Shown: positions 1-10,443, counted from the stretch's first letter. The stretch: DNA of 23,169 nt from Plantago elongata (GCA_036897095.1 JAYMSP010002636.1:1-23169); one strand, 5' to 3'. Numbers and translations: made by a program. Notes: generated from the letters alone by a model not told the origin.

Positions 1-164
1 GTTCGTAGTTCTTGTGTAAGAATTACTTTTGCCTAAAGGTGTTTGCCGGTATCGTTTGTATATACCGGCTTGATAAATTCCGCTGCGTCCTGTGTTTGAT
101 TTTACTGTTTAGGATAGTTTGTGTTTTACATAATTCGTTCTGGTCAATGTTGACAACGGTGCAT

Positions 165-655
165 CATCAATAGACAACATCGTTGGAAACGTCTTTGCAG
201 TACTTATCCCGGTCATATATTCTAACATTTGGGAAGTCCAGGTTGATTCCTACTGATGTTTGAGCTTTAGTGATTGTAGCTATGCGTTTCGTGTTGAGGT
301 CGACAGGTTTAGATTTTATCTTGGTCGTCTTACAGAATTCAAGAATGTTGAAAAGCTCCCTGTGATGGTTTCATTGAGCTATTGGGAATGGGATGTGCGA
401 GTCAGCTTGGTTGATTCCTCACTTATGACTGTAAGAGCCTATTATATTACAGAATACAGATAGGCCAAGCATGAGAAAAGTAGCAACTGAACTCGAGGGC
501 CTCAGGAAAACATAAACTTAGACAAAATTCTGCAGAGATGTAGTCCTTCTGGTAAAGGTATTGATGATTTTTTCGACATTGATGGCTTAAGTAGAAGTAC
601 ACGTTACGATAGCCTTACAGATTGTACTGATTTCAAGCATGGGGAGATCATATGA
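165..655 (+). pseudogene. WAK-like receptor kinase pseudogene, internally deleted
   Basis: This is the relic of a WAKL gene like the two intact ones downstream. From about 180 a WAK galacturonan-binding-domain frame can be followed, with a stop at 254-256. It then gives FSDCSYAF and EKLPVMV. A frameshift near 375 moves the continuation AIGNGMCESAW to another frame; it matches AIGNETCESA of the gene at 11557. At 456-515 the sequence jumps to the extreme kinase C-terminus, TDRPSMRKVATELEGLR, equivalent to EDRPSMKEVAMELE of the intact genes. After a further frame change, the tail GKGIDDFFDIDG to a TGA at 653-655 resembles the acidic tail of the second intact WAKL. The EGF modules, membrane helix and nearly the whole kinase are absent. 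The region before 165 could not be aligned, so the upstream limit is uncertain. It cannot encode a receptor. Confidence 0.8.
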
Positions 656-1194
656 CATATTACTTCATATTGGAATTCAGGATTAAAAGATAGCCAAGGC
701 ATGATAACCAGATGTGATATTTACATGTTTGAAACTGAACTGGATGTCATTCGTTTGTACATGAGTTCCAGTCGCAGATTGTTATGAACGTGCCCATGTT
801 ACTTTGTGATTGTTAATGTGGTATTTTCAAGTTTTCTCATAAGACTTATGTTTGGGAGTTGAGTTTTTTTTCGAGTAGATTTTATCGACTAACATGTAAA
901 CAAACCAGCAGCATCCTCGGGGAAAATGAAAGACCACAAGATATCTAGTGCAATTACCACACAAACCATATTGCTAGCTGAAAACATACAAGCAAAGACC
1001 ATTACATGAACACCTCTCGTCTGAGGGCATGCAAATGCATGTGATAAACATACTGTAGTGCATCAAATTAGACTGATAGAGCCTATTCAAACAAATCAGG
1101 CTCTCTTCTAGATTGAACATAAATCGATTAATCTTAAGTATATAATTTATCTGATGACAATATATACTGGCCTTACGAGATCAGTAAGAGGCCC
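656..1194. other. Gene-free spacer
   Basis: This stretch separates the WAKL relic from the stop codon of the oxidase gene on the other strand. I see no coding segment, RNA gene or clear transposon end. Its right part (roughly 1000-1194) should include the oxidase 3' UTR, but I found no canonical AATAAA on the minus strand. Confidence 0.5.
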
Positions 1195-4027
1195 TCACTT
1201 GATGAACTTTAAAGGCCTCATCATAACATTGTCTTCATGATCTAGGATCTGCATACAGTAAATCATGAGTGTTATATAATTCCTCTGATCAGTATCAATA
1301 TCATAAATTATCGACAGAAACTAAAGAAAAAAGACAATTTGATCTAGCAAAAATAAACAAAGGAACTTTTAAAACATAAACATAGATTGAGCCATTGAGG
1401 TGTAAGTTTACTTACATGGCAATGGTAGGCATAACCAGGCTTTGCAGTTGCATCGAAATTATATGATGCATTTGAGTGAATGTACGAGAACCTCACCAAT
1501 ATTGTGGTCATATTCCCAGGCCACATCTTGTATACATTCTTCCACCCCCTCTCATGAGCCTCCACTGCGAACTTCTTTCCACGTGCGTACATCTCAACAT
1601 TGCATTTTATAGCATCGCTCATATTTTGCATGCAGTTTTTAAAGACCTCATCAGGATCCACCAATGCTGTTTGTTCTAAGGCAACAAAAAGTCCCAGATG
1701 GATGTGCAATGGATGATTATCCTCCGTAAGATTGATCACATTCCAAATCTCTGTTGTGCCAACCTCGGGTGTTTCTGTAACAGGATCATCATATGATTTC
1801 CCGTTGATGTACAAATGTGTTGGCACATCAATGACGCCATCTGTGTACTCTTGTAGAGCAATGTACCTCGTCTTAGTTGCACTAGACAGAGTTGGTAACG
1901 GATATTCAACCAGTTTACGTGGAATTTTTGACATATCCACCTCATGGTGAGGCTTTATGATAAATTGCATGACTTTGCTATTGACATCATTAACTAGATC
2001 TCCAGAAGGAAACGGGTACTCAGCACTGTTCGCAAGCACGGCTGTGTTAGATTTTGACCTTGAGAAATCAACAATGACATCAGCAATCTCCGAGGGCGCT
2101 AATAGAAGCTCCTTTAGCGTCACTGGCTTCTCATTGTAGGCTGAATCAGAAGCCACATGTATGAATAACAAGCCATTGTCGAAGTAGAATTTAAAGAACC
2201 TTGCGTTGCTAGCATTGATAATTCGAAACCTGTATTTCCTGCGCCTAACAGTCTTGTATGGCCACGCTTTACCATTCACTATAATTGCATCACCAAAGTA
2301 CTCCGGTCGCCATTGTTGATGTATTTTTGCATTGTCTCCTGTAGAATTCATGTATATTGATCCATCTGTGCGAAAGCTGCGGTCAAACACCACCAATGGA
2401 CGGTCAAATTCTTCACCATAAGGGAGTCCTAATGGTGATTCGGCACTTGGCTGTCGGATTATGTAGGCCCCCATCAAGCCGGACAAAATGTTGATCCTTG
2501 TCAACCCCATTGCATGATCATGGTACCACATTGTACCAGGATGTTGGTTATTATCATAATGATATCGTTTCTTTGACCAAGTCTTACCCCGCTCCTTGAA
2601 TCCCCGGGTGAACCATGAGTGTGCGTGACCATCGCTCTGAGGTTCACTAATGCTGCCATGGAGATGAACCGTTGTAGGAACACCTGTTGTTGTATGATTT
2701 ATGGCTGTTGGAATAGAAGGATCCCATGGTAATATGTGCTTTAAGGGGAGATAGTTCTTCCATTTTACATAAGTTTCAATGCCTTTAAGTGCTTCAATTG
2801 TAGGACCAGGGACTGTTGCAGTTTTCTTTGATGTACCATAGGCAAACACAGGTGTTGCAGGAAGATCCCTGTGAAATTTCTGCACAAAATAAACACAAGC
2901 TAAACTCATATCTTACTGTCATATCTTCAGACAAGTATGGGAATTGATATTGGTTAATCTGATCCAGAAATTGTTTTAACCCTGAATTAGATTTAAATTT
3001 CTGGGGTATGAAATTTTCGAATAGGTCGTAAATTTTATACACTTCATGATTCATACATCCTTCATTGCACATTTACGAAAATAAAATAAAAGTTAAACAA
3101 ATAAGTCGGGTACAAATCACCTTTTAAATATTTTAAATTTTTTTTTTTTTTTGGGTAAATAGCATGAATTGAACCCGGGTTGGTAAAGATAACAATTAAA
3201 CTGACACCACTATACTATTTGACAATAACAACATCTATTTCAATTGAGGAATAATAAAAAATAAAAATTCAAATAATATTTTCTTTCTTCTTTATCTGAT
3301 GAGTTAGCCCGAGTGGTCTGCTCCTGAGTATTTTTGAATTATGGACCTTTTCAAGATAATAAAGCAAGAGTTTTTTATTTATTTATTTTTAATTTAAAGG
3401 TGACTCGAATACAGGGAACTAGTCTAATAAAAATAATGATTTGTGTCTTTTTCAGTTTTCACAGTGTAGTTTAAATCATGATATATTATGTACTACTTTA
3501 GATATGCATAATGATGATTTATGACGTTACATTTCAGCATCATAATTTGAATAATTATGTTAATTAATTGTTTAAATAATAATTATTTTACATGACGTTA
3601 CATTTCAGCATCATCATTTGAACAAGTCATAGGCATTTCCTTGCGAAAAACATTTTTTTGTTGAAAAAAGAAAACATCTGCATATATATCAACATCAGCA
3701 ATTTTTACTTTCCTAAAAAGAAAAAAGAAAAAAAATATCAGCAATTTACAGTTAAGAATTCAAAACCAATATCTTTCCAGGAAAATGATATTTGAAGCTT
3801 ACCCACTTCTTGTGAAACATGCCAATGCGGAGTGAATTCGATCTCGGAACAGGAGATCCATTAACAACATCGTAGGCTCTGATTATGGGCATGTCTGGAA
3901 GTTCATCGACAAACATCTCCAGCTTATCCAGATTTATCAACCTATCATCTGCTCGACAGATGACCAAGACGACTCCCACAAAAACGAAGTAAATTAAGTT
4001 CACATATTTCTGATCAAAACTCACCAT
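1195..4027 (-). CDS. LPR1: LPR-family multicopper oxidase (ferroxidase), 3 exons
   Basis: This is a secreted multicopper oxidase. In Arabidopsis, LPR1 and LPR2 oxidise Fe(II) in the apoplast of the root tip and mediate root growth arrest under low phosphate. Exons by sequence and splice sites: 4027-3803 (75 codons; donor TGG|GTAAGC), 2879-1416 (488 codons; acceptor TGTGCAG, donor CAT|GTAAGT) and 1248-1195 (17 codons plus TGA; acceptor TATGCAG). All junctions are phase 0, giving 580 residues, about the family length. Residues 1 to about 26 form a signal peptide ending near VICRA. Copper ligands are all present: HLH 147-149, WYHDH 193-197, HPLHIH 464-469, and HCH 561-563 followed by H567 and the axial M572. 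Exon 3 (ILDHEDNVMMRPLKFIK) is too short to be found by ORF length, but it completes the type-1 site. DELPDMP and KWKFHRDLPATPVFAYG are LPR hallmarks. LPR1 versus LPR2 orthology is not resolved. The gene looks intact. Confidence 0.93.
3138..3220 (-). mobile_element. Possible tRNA-derived SINE in LPR intron 1
   Basis: On the minus strand this segment reads like a tRNA-derived SINE. A tRNA-like head (around TAGTGGTGTCAGTTTAATTG) is followed by a B-box-like AACCCGGGTTCAATT (3168-3182), then an A tail seen as a T run at 3138-3152 on the plus strand. It lies in the 923-bp first intron of the oxidase gene in the same orientation as the gene. No target-site duplication was recognised, so this is tentative. 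Confidence 0.35.
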
Positions 4028-4097
4028 TTTCTGTCTCTCTTAATTTCTTTTATTCTCTGTTATTGTATCTGATGATCTTCAGGCACAAGAATGCTGA

Positions 4098-4106
4098 TAT
4101 TTATAG
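4098..4106 (-). promoter_or_regulatory. TATA box of the LPR-like oxidase gene
   Basis: The minus strand reads CTATAAATA 71-79 bases before the ATG at 4027. This is a near-consensus plant TATA box, predicting transcription start about 40-45 bases upstream of the start codon and a short leader. Confidence 0.65.
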
Positions 4107-4245
4107 ACATATTAACTACACTTAATTGAAATCGTCAAAGGTGCATGAAGCTAATTGGTACCATGCAAATTGCATTGAATGTGATGCACCACTTAAAATG
4201 AGCTGAATATTTTAATTTATGCAATATGGTCTTGAGATTAAAGTG

Positions 4246-4253
4246 GTATATTC
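4246..4253. promoter_or_regulatory. P1BS-like motif (possible PHR binding site)
   Basis: GTATATTC fits GNATATNC, the palindromic site bound by PHR1-type phosphate starvation regulators. It lies about 140 bases upstream of the oxidase TATA box. In AT-rich DNA such an octamer is expected by chance every couple of kilobases or less, so only its position next to a phosphate-response family gene makes it notable. Confidence 0.25.
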
Positions 4254-4580
4254 ACGTAGCTAGTTGTAGTAGGTAGCTAATGTATTGTGACTTAAATAGT
4301 AATATATTAATTATTTGATGTATATATGTGTTGACTCAGATTTTAAGGTCTTCTTGTAATATAAGGGAGATATGATCAGTGGTCCTTCCCCAATTTTTGG
4401 GGGGGCTCATGAAGGGAGTGACGAGATCATAACATAATTTGGGGAATTCTTTTATTGGTTTTATGACATTTAATTACGTACACTCCTATTTTACCCTCCT
4501 CTAAGTAGAATTGCAAAGAATGATATAAAGAAGGAACAAACCTGCACTAACACACTAACACCGGAAGAAACAAACATTTA

Positions 4581-4696
4581 GGGACTGATTGGTATAGAAT
4601 TTGAGTGGTCGTTTTCAAATTAAATTGAATTTTTTATGTACAAAATATTCAATTTGAGTGGGGAGATGATCGCTCCAACGGTATAACAAACAGGAC
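4581..4696 (+). mobile_element. Tourist-like MITE (PIF/Harbinger type), 116 bp
   Basis: TTA target-site duplications (4578-4580 and 4697-4699) flank a 116-bp element. It starts GGGACTGATTGGTATA and ends TATAACAAACAGGAC, imperfect terminal inverted repeats of the Tourist/PIF-Harbinger kind. It has no coding capacity. It lies within copy A of the duplication, and a relative in opposite orientation lies at 6728-6844. Confidence 0.75.
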
Positions 4697-5231
4697 TTAA
4701 TCAACATAGCATATATCTTAGGTCAGCAAATGGACAAAAAGGATATCTATAATAAAGTGAAAATATAGAAAAAAGAAAGGCAGGATGTGTATAGAAGACG
4801 TCCATGTAAATATGTAATTACTGTATCCTTATTTTACCCGTTGCATAGAAGCTAATGTATTTATGTTTAGTTCAAAACTTTAAGCTAGAACATAATATCT
4901 CATATTGTTTTCTATTGGAAAAGTTTTTTTTTTAAAGAATATCTTATATTGTTGAAATATGGGTATAATTGAGGTCTTTATTGTATTTTCAATTACATTA
5001 TGTTTAGTCACTAATTTTTAATAATTTCTATAATTTTGGAGCTAAAACACTTAGTGCATTCTTCAAAACTAACTATTATTTGGTTTTTTTTTTGTTACTT
5101 CATTGAAATTATTAATATTTTGCATGAAATTAGAAAAAATGACAATATTTGAGAAAATTCTAATATTGTACTTGAAATTTTGTTTTGACATTTTAATTAT
5201 ATATGAAATTTTTAATTTTAATTTTTATTGC

Positions 5232-5295
5232 AAAATTGATCAGGGTCTAATTTCAAAATTTTATACGGGGACCTCACATTTTCTGGACTGGCCCT
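5232..5295 (-). mobile_element. Possible DNA-transposon terminus (hAT-like)
   Basis: The minus strand begins CAGGGCCAGTCCAGAAAATG and continues into AT-rich sequence. The CAGGGCC start resembles ends of plant hAT-type elements. The other end was not identified. It sits exactly where copy A has extra sequence relative to copy B, which supports an inserted element. Confidence 0.3.
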
Positions 5296-5700
5296 GATCA
5301 CAGGTTGAACCAAATTTACCAAGACTGAGTGAAAATTAATATTCAGGATTTAATTAGGAAATGTTCTGAAATCTTAAATTCATTACCACATACATGGCAC
5401 TTTATGGAAGAAACTAATTAATTAATTAATTGTTGCTTAATTCATTTGCTCTCACTAGTTGGTCTGGTTGATGAACACATAAATGCACAATAATACATAT
5501 GCAATTGGATGAATATGTAATGTGCTAGACAAGTTGCAAGCTATCTTAATTAACATGCATGGTGACACTACTTACAGTACACTGAGATATTTTTGTTGGA
5601 GCTCGATCAATAAATATGAGAAAGAAAGGGGAATTGTACTTTTGGTCTTCTGAATGGTCATCCTCTTTAATCTAAATCTATTAAGGGATAAATGTATTAA

Positions 5701-5950
5701 GGGCCGATTCGCATGCAACTTAAATGTCTTGATTTAAATGCCTGAATAGTGATCGGAATTGTAGTGGAGTTATTAAAACTGTGTTTGGTATAGAATTGTA
5801 ATTTGATAGGGTATTATAGGTTTGTTATATAGGTGGATAAAAATGTTGCTACTGTAGAGCATTTCGATCTTCGACATTTAAATACCATAACAAACATAAA
5901 ATTCCCGAGTAACATTCAAACGGGCATTTGGATGCTACTCCAATCAGCCC
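5701..5950 (+). mobile_element. MITE, 250 bp, family shared with 15.9 kb
   Basis: The left end GGGCCGATTCGCATGCA and right end (read inward) GGGCTGATTGGAGTAGCAT are imperfect inverted repeats. The surrounding sequence in copy B of the duplication lacks this insert. The flanks (TAA left, TTT right) do not give a clean target duplication. A second member with long stretches of identity lies at 15853-16101. It is noncoding. Confidence 0.65.
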
Positions 5951-6605
5951 TTTCATATTTGCATGTTTAGAATCGGGGGTCATAAAAATCGAATGTATTC
6001 ATAAAAAACCACACATGTGGCGTTTATTTGCAATTTGCAAATGGCTCGAAATTTGTAAATCTCAGACTGACAAGCCATGTTAGTATTTATTTAGGAAGAA
6101 ATATAAGAAGCTTCGCACATATGACTTCATCGCTAGCTATGAACCCTAAGTTGATAATATCCTACATCACAAGATTAACTAACCGTCGACATGGTAAATA
6201 TAGTTAATACGGTTATCATACATGCGCGAGTAAAACATAAGAGCATAATTACTTGCAAGAAAATTAACCATAGATTGATAACCAGTGTCAATTGATGAAT
6301 CTATGAAGGAGAGAGTATTAGATTAAAATCTTGAATGTGTGGATTCAGAAAATCATGATGTACAAGTCCAATTCGAAAGTCAGAATAAACATCATGAGCC
6401 CAAAACTCCAAGATGTATCATGGTAGGAATATCATAATATACTATGAAGAGTATTTTCTACAAAATAGAAACAAATCATTGAAACATAAACGGCACTAGA
6501 GAATATAGTAAAACAATGCACTCTTGACTTACGAAACTATGCTAGAAAAGATTAAGAATACATACATGATTGATAAAGTATTCAAGTACCATACTTAGTG
6601 AATAT

Positions 6606-7600
6606 GATATGATCAGTGGCCCTTCCCCAATTTTTGGGGAGCTCATGAGGCAGTGACGAATTCAGAACATAATTTAGGGGTCGAAATTCAACTGCTAGGG
6701 AATTCTTTTGTTAGTTTATAACATTTAAATCTTGTTTGCCAACGGTTGGAGTAACCACTTTCCCATTCAAATCGAATATTTTGTACACAAAAAATTTAGT
6801 TTGAAATTGAAAAAGTCCACTCAAATTGTATCACAATCAGTCCCTTAATTACATACACTTCTATTTCGCCCTCCTCTAGGTTGAATTGCGATCTATCAGT
6901 ATCGTTTTGTTAAACTCAAGTTTACCTAGGAAATTCATTGTCTAGTGAAGAATCATAATTCATAGGTTCAACCAAATCTACCAAGACTGGGTAAAAAATT
7001 AATATCACGGATTTAATTAGGAAATGTTCTGAAATCTTAAATTCATTACCACATATATGGCACTAGATGGAAGAAACTAATTAATTAATTGCTACTTAAT
7101 TCATTTGCTCTTACTAGTTAGTCTGGTTGATGAACACATAAATGCACAATAATACAGATGCAATTGGATGAATATGTAATGTGCTAGACAAGTTGCATGC
7201 TATCTTAATTAACATGCATGGTGACACTACTTACACTAAGACTTTTGGTCCTCTGAATGGTCATCCTCTTTGATCTAAGTCTCCTAAGTTTCCAAATTTA
7301 CAATTTTGATTCAGGGACCATAAAAATCGAATGTATTCATAAAAAACCACACATGTAGCATTTATTTGCAAATGGCTCGATCAAACAATTTGTAAATTAT
7401 TTTCGGCCACTTACAAATTTTTTAAAAAATATCTCATTTTCAAATATTTGTATATTCATTATTCTAAGAGAAAGTAGCATGTTAGGACTTAAGAATATCA
7501 TAATATACTTTGGGGAGCATTTTGTACAAGATTGAAGCACTAGAAAATAGTATAAAAATGCATTCTTCACTTACAAAACTATGGTAAAAAGAATATGGCT
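6606..7600 (+). repeat. Direct noncoding duplication, copy B
   Basis: This second copy follows copy A head-to-tail. Its blocks align in order with 4369-6560, the longest at 6962-7234 against 5301-5575. It lacks the copy A inserts at 4581-4696 and 5701-5950 and carries its own MITE at 6728-6844. Similarity fades near 7600, where the sequence enters a different element. No gene is recognisable. Confidence 0.8.
6728..6844 (-). mobile_element. Tourist-like MITE, reverse orientation, 117 bp
   Basis: Read on the minus strand it begins GGGACTGATTGTGATACAAT and matches the MITE at 4581-4696 along its length, including the central GTACAAAATATTC. TTA duplications flank it (6725-6727 and 6845-6847). 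The corresponding place in copy A reads CATTTAATTAC without the insert, a clean empty site. Confidence 0.8.
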
Positions 7601-7745
7601 CTGTTTAGTAAAACTAGCTAAAAAGGTGATAGCTGAAAAAGTAGTTGGTAGCTGGTGAGGAATTTTTTTTTTAGAACAAGCTAATTTGATTTATTTTTCA
7701 AACCGGCTAGCTTATTTAGAAAGTGATGTGTTCACGTAACAAGAT
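7596..7745 (+). mobile_element. Possible MITE fragment
   Basis: GGCTCTGTTTAGTAAAACTAGC followed by repeated AGCT-rich words (GATAGCTG, GGTAGCTG, GGCTAGCTT) resembles one end of a plant MITE starting GGCCCTGTTTGGTAAAA. It begins exactly where similarity of copy B to copy A stops. No matching right end was found, so extent and class are uncertain. Confidence 0.3.
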
Positions 7746-8663
7746 TTTTATCAAAAAAAGTTCATTGAGTTAAAAATGTAAATAGTACATATAGTTAGCT
7801 AGCGTACAACTAAAATCCCTAAATTAGCGAGAATGAATTTAAGTGTTCCACTGTTGAGGAAGAAATAAGCAAAGAAGGACGGAAATAGATCATTCTATTG
7901 ATCATGTACAACTTACCAATAGCGAGTGAACCTTCCAATGGAAGTGGTCTTGCACAAATTGGTTTTCTTAATTTCTCTTGGTTATCGATATTCATTCCAT
8001 ATGGTTTTCAGCAATAGAGTTTCATCACCTACTTAATTAGTTCATTGCTTGGTGTTAAGGTTACATGAAATTTACTTGGTGAATCCTTGTTGATTGGTAC
8101 GTAGCCTTTCTGATTAGGCGAGAGAGGCAAAACCTACGTACTAGCCATTAATTAGCTTCTCCGATCAGCTCGTGGAATTTTTATTTTCTTTAAATTTCTC
8201 AGAGAAGTGCAACCAATAATATGAATTGTAGCTTTATAATTATAAATGACCGATCCGATCAGCATATACAATTTAACAGGTGCATTGATCAGCTTACCTG
8301 CATATAATAATGCTGTCGCTTCCAACTTGTCGCAAAAAGTAGGATCACAACATGAACTTCATTACTTGTCTGATATAGAGTTAGACATGGGCCAATCAAC
8401 ATGTATGTATCAATATAATGTATCATGTTCTATCGACCCAGTTGACTTAAAATTTCCACGCCATGTTTGAAGCTAAGCGTACGGAATCTATACGTAACAA
8501 CAAAAAAACTTACCTGATGCTAAATATATACTGCATGGAGGGAAGAATTGCACTTTTAATTAGTCCTCTAACTCAATGTCCTTTTCAATTGTGATATTAC
8601 AAATGTCAAATATACTTATTTAGTTCTAAAACTGTATATGTTGTTCGTAGTTATACGGTAACT
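7746..8663. other. Gene-free spacer
   Basis: No gene or clear transposon end is visible. A 74-codon open frame at 8246-8470 has no recognisable domain and no supporting context, and is treated as chance. Confidence 0.45.
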
Positions 8664-9195
8664 AGGGGTTGAGGTTTAGGATGGAATATTGAAAATTCAC
8701 AATCCCGAATAATTTTTTTTCGAAATTCTCAATCTCGAAATCCCGATCCCATTTAGGATAAATCTCAAATTTCCATATTAAATTTCGGGACGAGATTGGG
8801 AAAGGGTTGATTTTACATCCCAATTGGAATTACATGTTTGCACTATAACTTTTAGATCAACCATAGGTGTTCGGACTTTTGAAGTAATTTAGTCTTTAAT
8901 TTTCTTATTTATTTAATTATAATGAAATTTCATGTATGATGATGTTTAAAGTTCTGAATCAAACATATTATGTTGACTATATTAGTATAAAAATAGTAGT
9001 AAATAACTCAGTATTAATGAATGTGCATTAGGTTTATTTGGGATCTCGAAATTCCGCCCGAATCCCGAAGTTCCAATCCCAAAAGATTCCGACTTTATTT
9101 GGGACGGGATTGGGATGTTAAATAATTATCCCGATCCCGAATTTCCATTCCCGAAAAATCAAAGTCCCAAATTCCCGCCAACGTCCACCCCAAAC
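8664..9195. mobile_element. Possible noncoding DNA transposon with inverted halves
   Basis: The two ends are rich in mutually inverted words. The left side has many AATCCCGA and CGGGACGAGATTGGGA motifs, and the right side has CCCGATCCCGAATTTCC and GGGACGGGATTGGGA. The start GGGGTTGAGGTTTAGGATGG and the inverted end GGGGTGGACGTTGGCGGG are weakly similar, suggesting a nonautonomous hAT-like element. Possible 8-base flanks (GGTAACTA and AACAGCTA) match only in part. It has no coding capacity. Confidence 0.35.
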
Positions 9196-9420
9196 AGCTA
9201 CTACCTAATTCATTCAATTAAGTCCCTAAAACTTTTCAAACTTATAAATTCGGTCAAAATTAATTCAAAAATTACAATGCAATCCTTAGTGACATCCAAT
9301 TTTCAAAATCTAGAGAATTGACTTTATAAAAAACTTAATTAGTTCCTACAATTTCAAATAAATTTTAAATATTTGAAAAGAAGATACAAAAAAGTAAGAT
9401 TTAAACATATTATTTAAAGA

Positions 9421-9464
9421 AAAAAATGAACTAATAAAATAAAAAAAATGAACTAATAAAATAA
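9421..9464 (+). repeat. Short tandem repeat, two units of 22 bp
   Basis: AAAAAATGAACTAATAAAAT followed by AA occurs twice in succession without a change. It is simple-sequence, AT-rich DNA with no evident function. Confidence 0.7.
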
Positions 9465-9540
9465 TTGTATTGCCCACTTTAGTTACTCTCAATCTTTATC
9501 ACATATTAAAAAAAATTATATTTTCATTCGTTGTTTAGTT

Positions 9541-9621
9541 CAGTAATTCAATTCGGTTAATTCTTCAGTTTGCTAGTTCAATTCGACTAATTCTTCAGTT
9601 TGTTAGTTCAATTCGTCAAGA
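9541..9621 (+). repeat. Tandem repeat, about 2.7 units of 30 bp
   Basis: Units share CAGTTTGCTAGTTCAATTCG followed by ACTAATTCTT. The first unit (9541-9565) is shortened, the second (9566-9595) is full length, and the third (9596-9621) is partial. It is a minisatellite-like array with no coding sense. Confidence 0.75.
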
Positions 9622-9821
9622 ACAAAAATAATATCCCAAATTTTGACCTAATTGTGCCCAATTCATACGATTTTAGGATGTATTTTGTAAATTTGACATT
9701 TCAGAGGATCGTAAACGAAGAGAACATCGAGTTAGAGGATCGTAAATTGATTGATCAAATCACTATGAATAAGAATGTATATATTATTACAGGACGATTG
9801 ACTTGAATTTTACACAGTAAA

Positions 9822-10443
9822 CTGCTAGATCTGACTTTATACATTGTCTAAACTCTCTTGTATTAGTATGAAGCGGAAATTTGTTCTACTTGTGTCTTGT
9901 GTTATCTAATTGGTACTACTGTTGAAACTTTCTATCTTCATCCTATAATAACAAAGGAGATGCAAAGAAGCAGCTGTTGACAGTAAATCAGCTAAGGCAT
10001 GACATAAGTAGCATCCAGTTTGATTACTAGCTCCGATCCCAGTGCATAAGGCATGTATACAACAGAGGATGGTTACATGAACAGATCGTCTGAATCACAT
10101 CCAACACGGCAACACATCATATATATCGACTTTGGATGCAGAAAGCAGAAATTTCCATCTCAGCCTGAAATTTATCTTGATCTTCCATATGCATTCAATC
10201 TAGGCTCTTCAAGTTGTAGTCAATGTAAACATTCAAATGCACTCCATGTTCTTCTCTGTTAGGATGTGCACTGCCATTTCCTGTGATCTGAAGATGCAAC
10301 TTTTTCATGTAGTAATGCCGGTCAAATGGGTGTTCCGTTTGTCTTTCATTTCCATGTAAGATTAGCCCCCCATAGTCACAATGAAAACGACATGAGATGA
10401 ATAACAAACAATAATGGATTCCGAAGAGATTCATTGCATGACG
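9822..10443. other. Spacer without a recognised gene
   Basis: Several short open frames occur on both strands, including a minus-strand frame at 10434-10195 containing LQITGNGSAHPNREEHG. None shows a domain I recognise. It adjoins the repeated scrap at 10444. Confidence 0.4.

Larger units (their letters stand above)
4369..6605 (+). repeat. Direct noncoding duplication, copy A
   Basis: This is the upstream copy of a direct duplication whose second copy starts at 6606. Matching blocks occur in the same order. TATGATCAGTGG...CTTCCCC at 4371 matches 6608. A block from CAGGTTGAACC (5301) through TGGTGACACTACTTAC (5575) matches 6962-7234 at high identity. TTTTGGTCTTCTGAATGGTC (5640) matches 7243, CATAAAAATCGAATGTATTC (5981) matches 7320, and ATATCATAATATACT (6428) matches 7495. 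The copy is longer because it holds a Tourist-like MITE (4581-4696), a 250-bp MITE (5701-5950) and about 600 bases of AT-rich DNA (4700-5300) absent from copy B. No gene is recognisable. Confidence 0.8.

Noticed and set aside
1344..1415. Extension of the oxidase exon 2 frame past YHCH to a stop
   Set aside because: The frame crosses a GTAAGT donor into intron 2. The conserved ILDHEDN continuation is at 1248-1195.
3300..3420. tRNA-like GAGTTAGCCCGAGTGGTCTGC, as if a tRNA gene or SINE head
   Set aside because: No foldable cloverleaf or acceptable B box at the right distance, and no clear tail. Too weak to list as a feature.
5415..5432. ATTA microsatellite
   Set aside because: A short simple repeat, also present in shorter form at 7077-7089 in the duplicate; no further significance.
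8246..8470. 74-codon open frame
   Set aside because: No domain, no paralogue, no promoter or splice context; expected by chance in a gap of this size.
9600..9806. Open frame with PNFDLIVPNSYDF
   Set aside because: It starts inside a minisatellite and shows no known domain. It looks like repeat-derived AT-rich sequence.
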